A DNA stretch of 54,004 nucleotides from Tsukamurella pseudospumae (GCF_001575205.1 NZ_LSRE01000007.1:1-54004); one strand, 5' to 3'. Positions 45,465 to 54,004 are shown, counted from the first letter of the stretch. Numbers and translations: made by a program. Notes: generated by a model not told the origin, from the sequence alone.

Positions 45465-46897
45465 GACGCCTCCTTCGCGAGCGCGACCCCGCCCCGCAGG
45501 CGCGAGTGGCGGTAGCCGTAGCCGAAGTAGACCGCGAGGCCGACCGCCGACCAGATGCCGAAGGCGATCCACGTCGGGGTCTCCAGCTGCAGCATGAGGT
45601 AGACGCAGAAGCCGATGCCGAGGACCGGGACGACCGGGAAGAGCGGCGTCCGGAACGCCCGGGGGAGATCGGGGCGGGTGCGGCGCAGGACGATCACGCC
45701 CACGTTGACCAGCGCGAAGGCGAAGAGCGAGCCGATCGATGTGGCGTTGGCGAGCTCGCCCAGGGGGACGAACCCGGCGAGCGTGGCGACGAGCGCACCG
45801 ACGATGAGGATGTTGCGCACGGGCACGAAGGTGCGCGGGTTGACCTTCGCGAAGACCTTCGGCACCAGGCCGTCGCTGCCCATCGTGTAGAGGATGCGGG
45901 TCTGGCCGTACATCACCGCGAGCACCACGCTGGCGATGGCGATCACGGCGCCGATCGACAGGATCACGGATGGCCAGGTCTGACCGGTGACCCCGGTGAG
46001 GATCTTCGCCAGTGAAGCCTCGGACCCGCCGAACTCCTGCCAGGGCATCGCGCCGATCGCCGCGAGGGCCACGAGGCAGTAGAGCACCGTGATGATGCCG
46101 AGCGACAGGATGATCGCGCGCGGCAGGTCACGGGTGGGGTTCTTGGCCTCGTTACCGGCGGTCGACGCGGCGTCGAAGCCGATGTAGGAGAAGAACACCA
46201 TCGCCGCCGCGGCGGTCATGCCGTTGACGCCGAAGGGCATGAACGGGCTGAGGTTGCCCGCCTTGAAGGCGGTGAAGGCGATGGCGCAGAAGAACACCAG
46301 CACGCAGAGCTTGAGGACCACCATGGCCGTGTTGAGCCGGGCGCTCTCCGTGGCGCCGCCCACCAGCACGAGGCACGCGAGCGCCACGATCACCATGCTG
46401 GGGATGTTGACGATGCCGCCGTCGCCGGGCGGGGCGGCGATCGCGGCGGGCAGCTCGACGTCGAAGAGGGTGCGCAGCAGCTCGTTGATGTACTGGCCCC
46501 AGCCGACGGCGACCGCCGCGACGGAGACGCCGTACTCGAGCAGCAGGCACCAGCCGCAGACCCACGCGAAGAGCTCGCCGATCGTGGCGTACGCGTAGGA
46601 GTAGGAGCTGCCGGACACGGGGATGGTTCCGGCCATCTCGGCGTAGGACAGCGCCGAGAACAGCGCCGTCACGGCGGCCAGGACGAACGCGACGATGACC
46701 GCCGGCCCGGCCTTCGGCGTCGCCTCGCCGAGGATGACGAAGATGCCGGTGCCGAGCGAGGCGCCGATGGACAGCGCGGTCAGGTGGCCCAGGCCCATCG
46801 ACCGCTTGAGCTGCGGTCCCTCGTGTTCGGCGGCGCTGTCGGCCAGGATCCGGTCGACCGGCTTGCGGGCGATGAGGCCCGCCGTGAACGGGTTCAC
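45461..46897 (-). CDS. APC-family amino acid permease
   Basis: The protein has 478 residues from GTG 46897, overlapping the ureohydrolase stop. About twelve transmembrane helices; [27 protein letters not shown] is the APC helix-1 signature of cationic amino acid transporters (CAT-like), with [25 protein letters not shown] typical of that group. Uptake of arginine or lysine fits the operon. Confidence 0.9.
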   Translation of the reverse strand: MNPFTAGLIARKPVDRILADSAAEHEGPQLKRSMGLGHLTALSIGASLGTGIFVILGEATPKAGPAVIVAFVLAAVTALFSALSYAEMAGTIPVSGSSYSYAYATIGELFAWVCGWCLLLEYGVSVAAVAVGWGQYINELLRTLFDVELPAAIAAPPGDGGIVNIPSMVIVALACLVLVGGATESARLNTAMVVLKLCVLVFFCAIAFTAFKAGNLSPFMPFGVNGMTAAAAMVFFSYIGFDAASTAGNEAKNPTRDLPRAIILSLGIITVLYCLVALAAIGAMPWQEFGGSEASLAKILTGVTGQTWPSVILSIGAVIAIASVVLAVMYGQTRILYTMGSDGLVPKVFAKVNPRTFVPVRNILIVGALVATLAGFVPLGELANATSIGSLFAFALVNVGVIVLRRTRPDLPRAFRTPLFPVVPVLGIGFCVYLMLQLETPTWIAFGIWSAVGLAVYFGYGYRHSRLRGGVALAKEAS

Positions 46898-47874
46898 CGG
46901 GCGTTCACCGCGAGGACCGACAGCAGCTCGTACGCGACGTGCGCGGCGGCGACGCCGGTCAGCTCGGCGTGGTCGTACGGCGGGGCCACCTCGACGACGT
47001 CCGCGCCCACCACATCGGTGCCGACGAGCGCGCGGATCGTGTTCAGCAGCTCGCGGCTCGTCATGCCGCCCGCCTCGGGCGTGCCGGTGCCGGGCGCGTG
47101 CGCGGGGTCGAGGACGTCGATGTCGACGGAGACGTAGACGGGGCCGCCGGCACCGTCGGGCCCGGCGAGGCGACGGCGCATGCGGTCGATGACCGTCTGC
47201 AGTCCCTCGTTCTCGTAGTCGTCCGAGCGGACCACCTGGAAGCCGAGCACGCCGTCGGCGGTGAGGTCCTGCTCGCCGTAGAGCGGGCCGCGGATGCCGA
47301 TGTGCATCGAGCGCTCGAGGTCGATCAGGCCCTCCTCGCTCGCCCGGCGGAACGGGGTGCCGTGCGTGTACGGCGCGCCGAAGTAGGTGTCCCAGGTGTC
47401 GAGGTGGGCGTCGAAGTGCAGCACCGCGACAGGGCCGCGGTCGGCCGAGACGGCCCGCAGGATCGGCAGGGCCAGCGTGTGGTCGCCACCCAGGGTGAGG
47501 ACCTTGGAGCCCGCGGAGCGCAGGCGCGCGATCTCGGCCTCGACGGTGCCGAGCGCCTCCTGGATGTCGAACGGGTTCACCGCGAGGTCGCCGGCGTCGG
47601 CCACCTGATGCACGGCGAACGGGGAGACGTCGAGTGCGGGGTTGTAGGGCCGCAGCAGCTTCGACGACGCCCGGATGTGGCCAGGGCCGAAGCGTGCGCC
47701 GGGGCGGTAGCTGACGCCGGAGTCGAAGGGGATGCCGAGCACGGCGACGGCGGCGGAGTCCACCTCGTCGAGTCGGGGCAGGCGGGCGAAGGTCGCGGGG
47801 CCGCAGTAGCGCGGAATGAGACTCGCGTCCACCGGTCCGCGGGGCTGCGACGGGCGCTGGGTTTCGTCGGACAC
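46894..47874 (-). CDS. Ureohydrolase (agmatinase/guanidinobutyrase family)
   Basis: The protein has 326 residues from GTG 47874 (GAGAGGA upstream); a TTG at 47901 has no ribosome site. Dinuclear Mn site: [40 protein letters not shown]. Such enzymes release urea from a guanidino group. In this operon 4-guanidinobutyrate to GABA plus urea is the most coherent step; agmatine is the alternative. First gene of the operon, divergent from the XRE-cupin regulator. Confidence 0.85.
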   Translation of the reverse strand: MSDETQRPSQPRGPVDASLIPRYCGPATFARLPRLDEVDSAAVAVLGIPFDSGVSYRPGARFGPGHIRASSKLLRPYNPALDVSPFAVHQVADAGDLAVNPFDIQEALGTVEAEIARLRSAGSKVLTLGGDHTLALPILRAVSADRGPVAVLHFDAHLDTWDTYFGAPYTHGTPFRRASEEGLIDLERSMHIGIRGPLYGEQDLTADGVLGFQVVRSDDYENEGLQTVIDRMRRRLAGPDGAGGPVYVSVDIDVLDPAHAPGTGTPEAGGMTSRELLNTIRALVGTDVVGADVVEVAPPYDHAELTGVAAAHVAYELLSVLAVNAR

Positions 47875-47951
47875 GGATGGATCCTCTCGCAGGGGCTGCA
47901 ATTGTGGGCCGGATCACATAGTGTGGGACATCGACCGACTTGTCAACTCGA

Positions 47952-47968
47952 GTTTCCTGGGAGGAAAC
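47952..47968. promoter_or_regulatory. Operator-like dyad GTTTCCT-GGG-AGGAAAC
   Basis: A perfect 7-bp dyad in the 99-bp divergent region; its right half overlaps the ribosome site of the XRE-cupin gene. A likely autoregulatory site that could also control the operon. Confidence 0.55.
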
Positions 47969-47973
47969 AGGCG

Positions 47974-48603
47974 TTGGATGCGATTGCTCCGGGGGCGGAT
48001 GCCCTTCCGCCCGTGTCGGATCAGGTGGGCGGGGCGCTCAAGGCGGCCCGTCGTTCCCGCCGGCTGACGCTCGCCGACATCGCGGAGCGGGTCGGCGTCA
48101 CCAAGGGATACCTGTCGAAGGTGGAGCGGGGGCTCGCGGCACCGTCGATGGCCGTCCTCGTCCGGCTGTGCGAGGTCCTGGAGGTCCCCGTCGGATCGCT
48201 GTTCGACGGTGGCGGGGCGGGCTCGGTCGTCCGGGCCGACGCCTATCCGCAGGTGAGTTTCGGCGGCACCGGCCTGTCCGAGTATCTGCTCACGCCGTCC
48301 GCCGAACAGCGGGTTCAGGTGCTGCTCAGCGACATCGAGCCCGGCGGCGGCAGCGGCGACGAGTCCTACGCGCTACCCGCCGAGGTGTCCTTCGTACTGG
48401 TGCAGCGCGGGCTGCTGCACCTCACCTTGCCCCCGGAGCCGGGCGTCGAGCTGGCCGTCGGGGACGCGATGACCTTCGACCCCGGACGCCCGCACGCCTT
48501 CGCCGCGGGACCCGAGGGGGCGCGCGTGCTGTGGGTGATGGCGCCCGCGTTGCCCGGCCGGTCGGACGGCGGGGCGCGGGCGGGGGCGGCTACGCCCCGG
48601 TGA
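47974..48603 (+). CDS. XRE-cupin transcriptional regulator
   Basis: The protein has 209 residues from TTG 47974, which follows GGGAGGAA. N-terminal HTH: ALKAARRSRRLTLADIAERVGVTKGYLSKVERGLAAPSMAVLVRLCEVL. C-terminal cupin (about 100-190) with VSFVLVQRGLLHLTLPPEPGVELAVGDAMTFDPGRPHAFAAG. Regulators of this type (PuuR-like) commonly govern amine and amino-acid catabolism. Divergent from the operon at 47874, which it probably represses until the substrate or product binds the cupin. Confidence 0.88.
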   Translation: MDAIAPGADALPPVSDQVGGALKAARRSRRLTLADIAERVGVTKGYLSKVERGLAAPSMAVLVRLCEVLEVPVGSLFDGGGAGSVVRADAYPQVSFGGTGLSEYLLTPSAEQRVQVLLSDIEPGGGSGDESYALPAEVSFVLVQRGLLHLTLPPEPGVELAVGDAMTFDPGRPHAFAAGPEGARVLWVMAPALPGRSDGGARAGAATPR

Positions 48604-49390
48604 AGCGGGGCGGGCGCTTGTCCAGCATGGCGGCGACCGCCTCGTGATGGTCCGCGGTCGCATGCGCGATGGTCTGCATCGCCGCGGACAGCTCGAGCAG
48701 CGCGTCGAGGCTCTGGTGCTGCCCCTCGCGGAGAAGGCGCTTCGTCATCCGCAGGGCCTGCGGCGGGTTCGCCGCGACGCGGTCCGCGAGGGTGCGCGCA
48801 GCGGCGAGCAGGTCGTCGGGCTCGACGACGCTCGACACCATGCCCCATGCCAGCGCCGTCTCGGCGTCGACCGCGTCGCCCGTGAGTGCCATCTCTGTGG
48901 CGCGCGCCATGCCGACGATGCGGGGGAGCAGCCACGCCCCGCCGTCGCCGGGGATCAGCCCCACTTTGACGAAGCTCTCCGCGAAGAGCGCCCGTGTGGA
49001 GGCCACTCGCAGGTCGCACATCATCGCGAGGTCGCAGCCCGCGCCGATCGCGGGACCGTTCACCGCGGCCACCGTCGGGACCTCGCAGTGGTACAGCGCC
49101 CGCGGAATCCGCTGGATGCCGTGCCGGTAGCCCTGCCGCTGCTGGGCCGCGGTGCCGCCGAACATGCCCTCCTTGTCGCGCATGTGCTTCACGTTGCCGC
49201 CGGAGCTGAACGCCGACCCCGCGCCGGTGAGGATCGCGACACGGACCTCGTCGTCGTGGTTGACCGCGTCGACGGCGCGCTCGATCGCCTCGATCATCGC
49301 GTCGTCGGACACCGGGTTGCGCGCCGCGGGGTCGTTCAGGGTCCAGGTGACGACGGGGCCGTCGCGCTCGATCAGGAGGGGTTCGGTCAT
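48590..49390 (-). CDS. Enoyl-CoA hydratase family protein
   Basis: The protein has 266 residues from ATG 49390. Crotonase fold: VVTWTLNDPAARNPVSDDAM, AILTGAGSAFSSGGNVKHM, VPTVAAVNGPAIGAGCDLAMMCDLRVAS and FVKVGLIPGDGGAWLLPRIVG. The PGDGG stretch keeps Asp for the usual second acidic residue. Probably acts on short or branched acyl-CoA; the substrate is unknown. The 3' end overlaps the convergent regulator by 14 bp. Confidence 0.88.
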   Translation of the reverse strand: MTEPLLIERDGPVVTWTLNDPAARNPVSDDAMIEAIERAVDAVNHDDEVRVAILTGAGSAFSSGGNVKHMRDKEGMFGGTAAQQRQGYRHGIQRIPRALYHCEVPTVAAVNGPAIGAGCDLAMMCDLRVASTRALFAESFVKVGLIPGDGGAWLLPRIVGMARATEMALTGDAVDAETALAWGMVSSVVEPDDLLAAARTLADRVAANPPQALRMTKRLLREGQHQSLDALLELSAAMQTIAHATADHHEAVAAMLDKRPPRFTGA

Positions 49391-49399
49391 GATCCGACC

Positions 49400-50164
49400 C
49401 TAGGCGGACCATCGTGCGCGCGAGGGAGGCATCCCGAACTCGGCCGTGAACGCGGCGGTGAACGCCGCGGGGGTCGAATACCCCAGGCGTCCCGCGGTCG
49501 CCGTGACGCTGAAGGTGCGCAGGAGCGCTACGGCGGCGAGCAGCCGGGCACGCCTGCGCCACGCCGCGGGGCTGGTCCCCGTCGCCGCGCGGAACCGCGT
49601 GGTGAAGGCGCGCTCGCTCCGCCCGCACCGCCGTGCCCACGTGGCGTTGTCGACGGCGACCTCGGGCTCGACGAGGTACTCGCGGCACAGCGCGCGCAGT
49701 TCCGGATCGGCGGGAAGGGGAACGTGGAGCGGAAGCGGTGCCAGGGCGGCGATCTCGTGCAGCAGCAACGCGGCGACGGCTCCGGCGCGTCCCGCCTCGT
49801 CGTAGTCGGCGGGGAAGTCGACGGCGGTCAGCAGGAGCTCCCGGAGCAGTCCCGTCACCTCGACGACCGTGCAACGCGCCGGCCACCACGGAGCGGCGGC
49901 CGGTTCGATGTAGAGGCTGCGCGTGCTCACGCCCGCGTAGCGGACGGCGTGCGGCTCGCCGGGCGGGATGAGGACGGCGCGGTCGGTCGGCACCGTCCAC
50001 GCCCCGTCCGCCGTGTCGACCTCCATGACGCCCGTCGCGGCGTACAGGAACTGCGCTCGACGGTGGCTGTGCCGCGCCTGTTCGTAGCCGTCGGGGTAGT
50101 CGGTGCCGACGGGGAGCACGTCCCGCGGGAGGTCCTCGAGATCGATGACCGGAACGTTCCGCAT
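49400..50164 (-). CDS. AraC-family transcriptional regulator
   Basis: The protein has 254 residues from ATG 50164. N-terminal cupin with HSHRRAQFLYAATGVMEV and VLIPPGEPHAV; C-terminal double HTH WARRCGRSERAFTTRFRAATGTSPAAWRRRARLLAA...TAGRLGYSTPAAFTAAFTAEFG. It lies 9 bp before the crotonase gene in the same direction, so the two are probably co-transcribed, and divergent from the TauE/SafE-type gene, which could be its target. Confidence 0.88.
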   Translation of the reverse strand: MRNVPVIDLEDLPRDVLPVGTDYPDGYEQARHSHRRAQFLYAATGVMEVDTADGAWTVPTDRAVLIPPGEPHAVRYAGVSTRSLYIEPAAAPWWPARCTVVEVTGLLRELLLTAVDFPADYDEAGRAGAVAALLLHEIAALAPLPLHVPLPADPELRALCREYLVEPEVAVDNATWARRCGRSERAFTTRFRAATGTSPAAWRRRARLLAAVALLRTFSVTATAGRLGYSTPAAFTAAFTAEFGMPPSRARWSA

Positions 50165-50244
50165 GCCCGTGATGCTACTGGGATTCGAAGATATCCAGCT
50201 CACGATCGATTGTCGGCAGCGTCGGAGTCCGGTGGAATCGATGA

Positions 50245-51033
50245 GTGAGTGCAGTGATCCTGGTCCTGGTGGGCGCGGTGTCGGGCGTGACGACCGCGAT
50301 GTTCGGTTTCGGGGGAGGGTTCGTCGCAGTACCGGTGCTGACGTGGGCGGACGCGTACCTGGGAGGCGACGCCCCACGCGCTGCCGTCGCGACCTCGTCG
50401 GTACTGATGGTGGTCGCAGCCGCGGTGGCGACGGCCTCCACCCGGCGTGCGGTGCTGTCCGAGCTGCGGGGGAGCGGGCGCCTGCTCGGCCTCCTCGCCG
50501 TCGGCGGAGCGGCCGGGGCGGTCGTGGCGCGGCACGTCCCCGGCGGCGCGATCGCAGTGGGCTTCGTCGCCTACCTCGTCGTCACGATCGTGTCCGTCAC
50601 CGTCCGGCCGGGTTTCGTGCGGCCGGACGGTGACGATGCTCCTCCCATCCCGTCGGCCGCCGGCCTCCCGATCGGCGCCGTCGCGGCCGTGCTGGGCGTG
50701 GGCGGCAGCGTCCTGACCGTGCCGATGATGCGGCGCAACGGGCATCGCATGGACGTGGCGGCGGCGCTGGCGAATCCGCTGACCCTCGCGGTGGCGCTGC
50801 CTGCGACCACCGTGTTCCTGCTGTGGTCCGGCGGCCGGCCCGCCGGTGCGGGATTCGGTTTCCTGGGCGCCGTCGATCTCCGAGCGGCGGGCGCCCTCAT
50901 GCTGGGATCGCTCCCCGTGATCGTCCTGGTGCGGCGTCGCACACCGCGCCTGTCCGATGTTGCGCACGCGCGGTGGTACGTCGGGTTGCTGGTGGTGGTG
51001 ACGATCGCGATGGCGGCCACGTTGGTGCGGTGA
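50245..51033 (+). CDS. TSUP family permease (TauE/SafE)
   Basis: The protein has 262 residues from GTG 50245. About eight transmembrane helices with the two half-repeat marks GAVSGVTTAMFGFGGGFVAVPVL and GAVAAVLGVGGSVLTVPMM, followed by the RAAVATSS and DVAAALANPLT segments typical of the family. Members export sulfite, sulfoacetate or related anions. Substrate unknown. Confidence 0.88.
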   Translation: MSAVILVLVGAVSGVTTAMFGFGGGFVAVPVLTWADAYLGGDAPRAAVATSSVLMVVAAAVATASTRRAVLSELRGSGRLLGLLAVGGAAGAVVARHVPGGAIAVGFVAYLVVTIVSVTVRPGFVRPDGDDAPPIPSAAGLPIGAVAAVLGVGGSVLTVPMMRRNGHRMDVAAALANPLTLAVALPATTVFLLWSGGRPAGAGFGFLGAVDLRAAGALMLGSLPVIVLVRRRTPRLSDVAHARWYVGLLVVVTIAMAATLVR

Positions 51034-51058
51034 GCCCGGTGAGCCCGGTGAGCCCGGT
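51032..51058. repeat. Three tandem 9-bp repeats
   Basis: GAGCCCGGT is repeated three times in a row, overlapping the permease stop codon. A short simple-sequence tract with likely slippage. Confidence 0.85.
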
Positions 51059-51075
51059 GATCCGGGTGGATGGGC

Positions 51076-51813
51076 TCAGGTGGGCCAGTCGACGCCGAAT
51101 CGACGTGCCAGGACCCGCTCCCCGGCGGGGGTCACCCGCACGGCGCGGTACAGCGGTAGGCGTTCGGCCCAGCCCGCGGTGAAGAACCGGTCGCTGAGCG
51201 CCCGGCCTGCGCCGCCCGCGAGGTGGTGCCGGGTCTCGGTCCAGTCGATGCAGTACCGGACCAGCGGGCGGGCGGCACCGTCGGGCAGCACGACGCCGAG
51301 GTCGTCGAGGAAGGCGAGCCCGTCGTCGGTGAGGCGGTAGTCCAACTCCCGGCCCGCCGAGGCGGGGCGGTCGGCACCGTCGTCGCGGAACAGGCCGTCG
51401 CCGCCCGTCAGATGTCCGTGGTCGAGCAGCGAGCCCATGATCGCGACGCCGAGGCGGCCTGCGAAGTGGTCGTAGCAGGTGCGGGCCGTGCGAAGGCGCT
51501 CCGCGCGGGTGGTCGCCTTGAGCGAGCTGACCGGCTGCGGCGGGGCGAACGCGGCCAACCGCTCGACGAGGTCGGCGACCTCCGGCCCCGCGATCCGGTA
51601 CCAGCGGTGGCGCCCCGCGGACCGGACCGCGAGCAGGCCCCCGTCGACGAGGCGTCGGAGGTGGCCGCTCGCGGTGGGGCGCGACACTCCGGCCTCGTCG
51701 GCGAGGACGCCGGCGGCGAGCTCCCTACCGCCCAAGAGGGACAAGAGGATCCGGCTGCGGGTGCGGTCGGCGAACAACTCGCCGATCCCCGCCAGATCCG
51801 CATCACCCGGCAT
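51076..51813 (-). CDS. ArsR-family winged-helix regulator
   Basis: The protein has 245 residues from ATG 51813. HTH: GELFADRTRSRILLSLLGGRELAAGVLADEAGVSRPTASGHLRRLVDGGLLAVRSAGRHRWYRI. The rest (about 85-245) is a second helical domain of the long-ArsR type, without a Cys metal site. The start overlaps the exporter stop by 11 bp, so it is translated with the exporter and probably represses the pair. Confidence 0.88.
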   Translation of the reverse strand: MPGDADLAGIGELFADRTRSRILLSLLGGRELAAGVLADEAGVSRPTASGHLRRLVDGGLLAVRSAGRHRWYRIAGPEVADLVERLAAFAPPQPVSSLKATTRAERLRTARTCYDHFAGRLGVAIMGSLLDHGHLTGGDGLFRDDGADRPASAGRELDYRLTDDGLAFLDDLGVVLPDGAARPLVRYCIDWTETRHHLAGGAGRALSDRFFTAGWAERLPLYRAVRVTPAGERVLARRFGVDWPT

Positions 51814-53161
51814 CGCTGCGCACCTCCTGCTCTCCGGGGGCGGTGGCGCCGATGCTGGTGACCACCCCCACCACGAGTATGACCGCGACGGCGCCGAAGG
51901 TCACCGCGAGCGCGGTGGAGGTGCGGCCGGTGGCGTTGTAGAGCGCCCCGAATCCGGCGACGCCGAGCGCCCCGCCCGCCTGGCGCGCACAGTTGAGCAC
52001 CGCCCCGGCGAGCCCGGCGTGTTCGGGCGGCGCGGCGTCCAGCGCGACGGAGGTCATCGCGGGCATGGCGAGCGACGCGAGCCCGATCAGGCTCATCCCC
52101 GTGACGATCGCGCTCGGGTGGGACGCGCCGACGGCGACCACCAGCGCGCCCGTCGCCGCGCAGGCGAAGCCCGCGACCATCGGCGGCCGGGGACCGGTAC
52201 GCGCGGTGACGAATCCACTCGCGGTGGATCCGAGTGCCACGACCACCGTCATCGGCAGGATCGCCGCCCCGGTCTCGAGCACCGTCAGGCCGTGCACCTG
52301 CTGCAGGGCCAACCCGACGACGAGCAGCGCCCCGTACAGCGCGAAGTTGAAGACCAGCCCCGTGATCGCCGCGCCTCGGAACGGTCCGCGCGCGAGCAGC
52401 CCGCGGGGAACCATGGGATGCCGCGCGACGCGCTGGGAGGCGACGAAGGCGCTGGTCGCGAGCACGGCGGCGGCCGCCAGGGCGCCCGCGAGCGCAGCGC
52501 GCCCCTGACCGAGCTCGATGAGGGCGGCCGTGCCGAGAGCCAGCGCCGCCGCGCCGACGGTCGCGCCCCGCACGTCCAGGGGGCGGGCGTGCCGGGGCGA
52601 GTCGGGCACCGTCGCCCACACGGCCAGCCCCGCGAGGATCGCGATCGGCGCGCCCACCCAGAACACCGCGCGCCACCCCGCGCTCGCGGCCAGGAGGCCG
52701 CCGATCGGCGGACCCGCCGCGAATCCGGCGCTGGCGATCCCGCCCCAGATCCCCAGCGCCCGTGCCCGTTCCGCCGCACCGGGGTAGAGCTCGCCGATCA
52801 TCGCCAGCGAGCTGGGCAGGATCATCGCCGCCGCCACGCCCTGCACGACGCGGAAGCCGATCAGTGCCGCCCAGCCGGGGGCCAGTGCGCAGCCCGCCGT
52901 GGCGAGCGCGAACAGTGCGAATCCGAGGACGCAGACCTGCTTGCGTCCGAATCGGTCGGCCGCGGGGCCGGCGAGGAGCATCAGCGCCGCGAACGGGATG
53001 GTGTAGCCGTCGACCGCCCACTGCGCGAGGCCCAGGCCGCCGCCCAGATCGCGGGTCATCGAGCCCAGGACGACGTTGACGACGGTGGCGTCGAACTGGA
53101 TCAGGCCGAACGCCAGGGACAGGGCCAGGAGTGCGACGGTGCGCCGCCGATCGGGATGCAT
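51803..53161 (-). CDS. MFS exporter, DHA2-like
   Basis: The protein has 452 residues from ATG 53161. About fourteen hydrophobic segments; LIQFDATVVNVVLGSMTRDLGGG and AQWAVDGYTIPFAALMLLAGPAADRFGRKQV are typical of drug:H+ antiporters of the DHA2 group, with GFRVVQGVAAAMILPSSLAMIGELYP (motif C-like GPPIGGLLA follows). Its partner ArsR gene and upstream dyads suggest inducible efflux. Substrate unknown. Confidence 0.9.
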   Translation of the reverse strand: MHPDRRRTVALLALSLAFGLIQFDATVVNVVLGSMTRDLGGGLGLAQWAVDGYTIPFAALMLLAGPAADRFGRKQVCVLGFALFALATAGCALAPGWAALIGFRVVQGVAAAMILPSSLAMIGELYPGAAERARALGIWGGIASAGFAAGPPIGGLLAASAGWRAVFWVGAPIAILAGLAVWATVPDSPRHARPLDVRGATVGAAALALGTAALIELGQGRAALAGALAAAAVLATSAFVASQRVARHPMVPRGLLARGPFRGAAITGLVFNFALYGALLVVGLALQQVHGLTVLETGAAILPMTVVVALGSTASGFVTARTGPRPPMVAGFACAATGALVVAVGASHPSAIVTGMSLIGLASLAMPAMTSVALDAAPPEHAGLAGAVLNCARQAGGALGVAGFGALYNATGRTSTALAVTFGAVAVILVVGVVTSIGATAPGEQEVRSDAG

Positions 53162-53179
53162 GACACCAGCCTGGTGCCG

Positions 53180-53207
53180 GAACGGTTCGGTGCCCGCCGA
53201 ACAGTTC
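53180..53207. promoter_or_regulatory. Two GAACNGTTC sites upstream of the MFS/ArsR operon
   Basis: GAACGGTTC (53180-53188) and GAACAGTTC (53199-53207) are odd-length perfect dyads 19 bp apart, just upstream of the exporter start. Likely operators for the ArsR protein. Confidence 0.55.
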
Positions 53208-53272
53208 GCCGCAGGTGATTTCCACCCGTGCGAGGCCATGCCGTAGCATGTTGCGAGCGTCGTGAGACGTAC

Positions 53273-53343
53273 GCGGGCGTAGCTCAATGGTAGAGCCCTA
53301 GTCTTCCAAACTAGCTACGCGGGTTCGATTCCCGTCGCCCGCT
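53273..53343 (+). tRNA. tRNA-Gly (anticodon TCC)
   Basis: A 71-nt cloverleaf. The acceptor stem GCGGGCG (53273-53279) pairs with CGCCCGC (53336-53342); the discriminator is T. The D-arm AGCTCAATGGTAGAGC, the anticodon loop CTTCCAA closed by CTAGT/ACTAG, and the T-arm GGGTTCGATTCCC are all canonical. CCA is not encoded. No part of it is repeated at the ends of the element at 664-11968. Confidence 0.97.
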
Positions 53344-53575
53344 CAGATGGAAAGGCCCTGGTCGGAGTAGGTTTCCGGCCGGGGTCTTTGTCGTGTTCGG
53401 GGGCGCTGCAAGGGGCTGGGGCCGCGCTGGGGCCGCGCGTCGATTCGGGGCGAACCTGTCTACGCTCAGCCGGAAGCGGCCAGTCAGAAGTGCCAGCCAC
53501 CGTGATGTGGCTCCCGCTACGATTGCGGCAACGACTAGCCTCGGCCTTTCGCGGGTGAGGTCGTGTCGGACATGA

Positions 53576-53649
53576 AGAAAGGTGCTCTGAGCTGGAAGAA
53601 TAGGGGTTACCACACCAACCTATTTCCAGTCTCGAAGGAGCACCTTTCT
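53576..53649 (+). promoter_or_regulatory. Long interrupted hairpin in the transposase leader
   Basis: AGAAAGGTGCTC (53576-53587) pairs with GAGCACCTTTCT (53638-53649), and inside it CTGGAA (53592-53597) pairs with TTCCAG (53624-53629), with further complementarity inside that (AATAGG/CCTAT). The right arm covers part of the AAGGAG ribosome site just before GTG 53651. It probably includes the IS end and limits read-through translation of the transposase. The remaining 53344-53575 shows nothing gene-like. Confidence 0.6.
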
Positions 53650-53650
53650 G

Positions 53651-54004
53651 GTGAGTCAGTCTACGTCCTGCTACCCGAAGGTGTCGGTCGACGCGGCCGG
53701 AACGAACCTCGTCTCGCATGCCGGGACAGTGCTGTTGCTTCGTACCGCCGAGACGGTCGGTCTGACCGCGGCTCTGACCAGTGCGTTGATGCCGTGGCGC
53801 AAGCCGAACGCGATCCACGATCCGGGGAAGACGGTGCTTGATCTGGCGGTGTCGATCGCGGCGGGCGGGGACTGCCTGGCCGACCTCGATCAGCTCCGCA
53901 CCCAACCACAGGTGATGGGCCAGGTCGCCTCCGATCCGACGGTGTCGCGGCTGATCACCGCCTTAGCAGGCGATGTCGACGCGGCGTTGGCGGCGATCGC
54001 TGCG
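53651..54004 (+). CDS. IS1380-type transposase, N-terminal part
   Basis: GTG 53651 opens 118 codons running off the window. The sequence SVDAAGTNLVSHAGTVLLLRTAETVGLTAALTSAL, then DPGKTVLDLAVSIAAGGDCLADLDQLRTQP and SDPTVSRLITAL, matches the N-terminal region of IS1380-family DDE transposases. The catalytic residues lie outside the window. It follows the tRNA-Gly gene by about 300 bp, with the IS left end in between. Confidence 0.85.
   Translation, partial: MSQSTSCYPKVSVDAAGTNLVSHAGTVLLLRTAETVGLTAALTSALMPWRKPNAIHDPGKTVLDLAVSIAAGGDCLADLDQLRTQPQVMGQVASDPTVSRLITALAGDVDAALAAIAA

Noticed and set aside
53315-53905. Minus-strand frames ending ERATGIEPA and RRESNPRS
   Set aside because: Their 3' ends run through the tRNA-Gly T-arm; such endings are a known artefact of reading tRNA sequence as protein.

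Overview
The window is a high-GC actinobacterial chromosome segment. From ettA onward the gene order (ettA, NAD-glutamate dehydrogenase, thioesterase, alpha-glucosidase, group II truncated haemoglobin, HNH nuclease, ctaJ/DUF5130, pepN, a CPWC thiol reductase, rpiB, nei) follows the Mycobacterium tuberculosis Rv2477c-Rv2464c neighbourhood as I remember it. That places the host in the Mycobacteriales. Tsukamurella or a close relative is my guess, but genus cannot be fixed from sequence alone.

Left edge, 1-11968. The window opens in the 3' end of an IS21-type istB gene and the IS terminal repeats (to about 476). About 160 bp of host DNA follows, ending in the first nine codons of ettA (636-662), which then run into a foreign stop codon. 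From there to 11968 lies an AT-richer block of about 11.3 kb that I read as an integrative element inserted into the 5' end of ettA. The junctions share a 7-bp core (ATGAAGA, 657-663 and 11962-11968) inside a near-identical 19-bp stretch. The block carries a tyrosine recombinase, and similar 14-bp arm-type repeats sit 80-115 bp from each core. The right end provides a new leader, start codon and first codons, so ettA is still encoded in full (11938-13614). Cargo: a Ser/Thr kinase operon (a DUF732-type secreted protein, a kinase with a large outer domain, an FHA-like/HTH protein, a second membrane kinase), a second FHA-like/HTH paralogue facing it, a small secreted protein, an unrecognised 303-aa protein, and a lipoprotein/four-helix membrane protein pair behind two palindromic operator-like sites.

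Core region, 11938-41069. Housekeeping and stress genes: ribosome-associated ABCF EttA, a large NAD-GDH, thioesterase, MerR regulator with DUF4188 target, AglA/GlbO operon, PAS-PAS-GGDEF diguanylate cyclase, HNH nuclease, cytochrome aa3 accessory CtaJ with a DUF5130 protein, MHS transporter, PepN, mycothiol-type thiol reductase, M48 protease, RpiB, Nei, a LysB/cutinase-like hydrolase, small membrane proteins and lipoproteins, HhH-GPD glycosylase, crotonase, and a LuxR-type two-component system. Two genes here (31464 and 39199) are followed just past their stop codons by an imperfect copy of their own 3' end.

Right region, 41236-54004. A 50-aa membrane peptide, a P450, then a tightly overlapping operon (ureohydrolase, APC permease, nitrilase-type amidase, flavin monooxygenase) under a divergent XRE-cupin regulator, which reads as an arginine 2-monooxygenase route to GABA. 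After that come a crotonase, an AraC regulator, a TauE/SafE-type transporter, an MFS exporter/ArsR operon, tRNA-Gly(TCC), and the start of an IS1380-type transposase cut by the window end.
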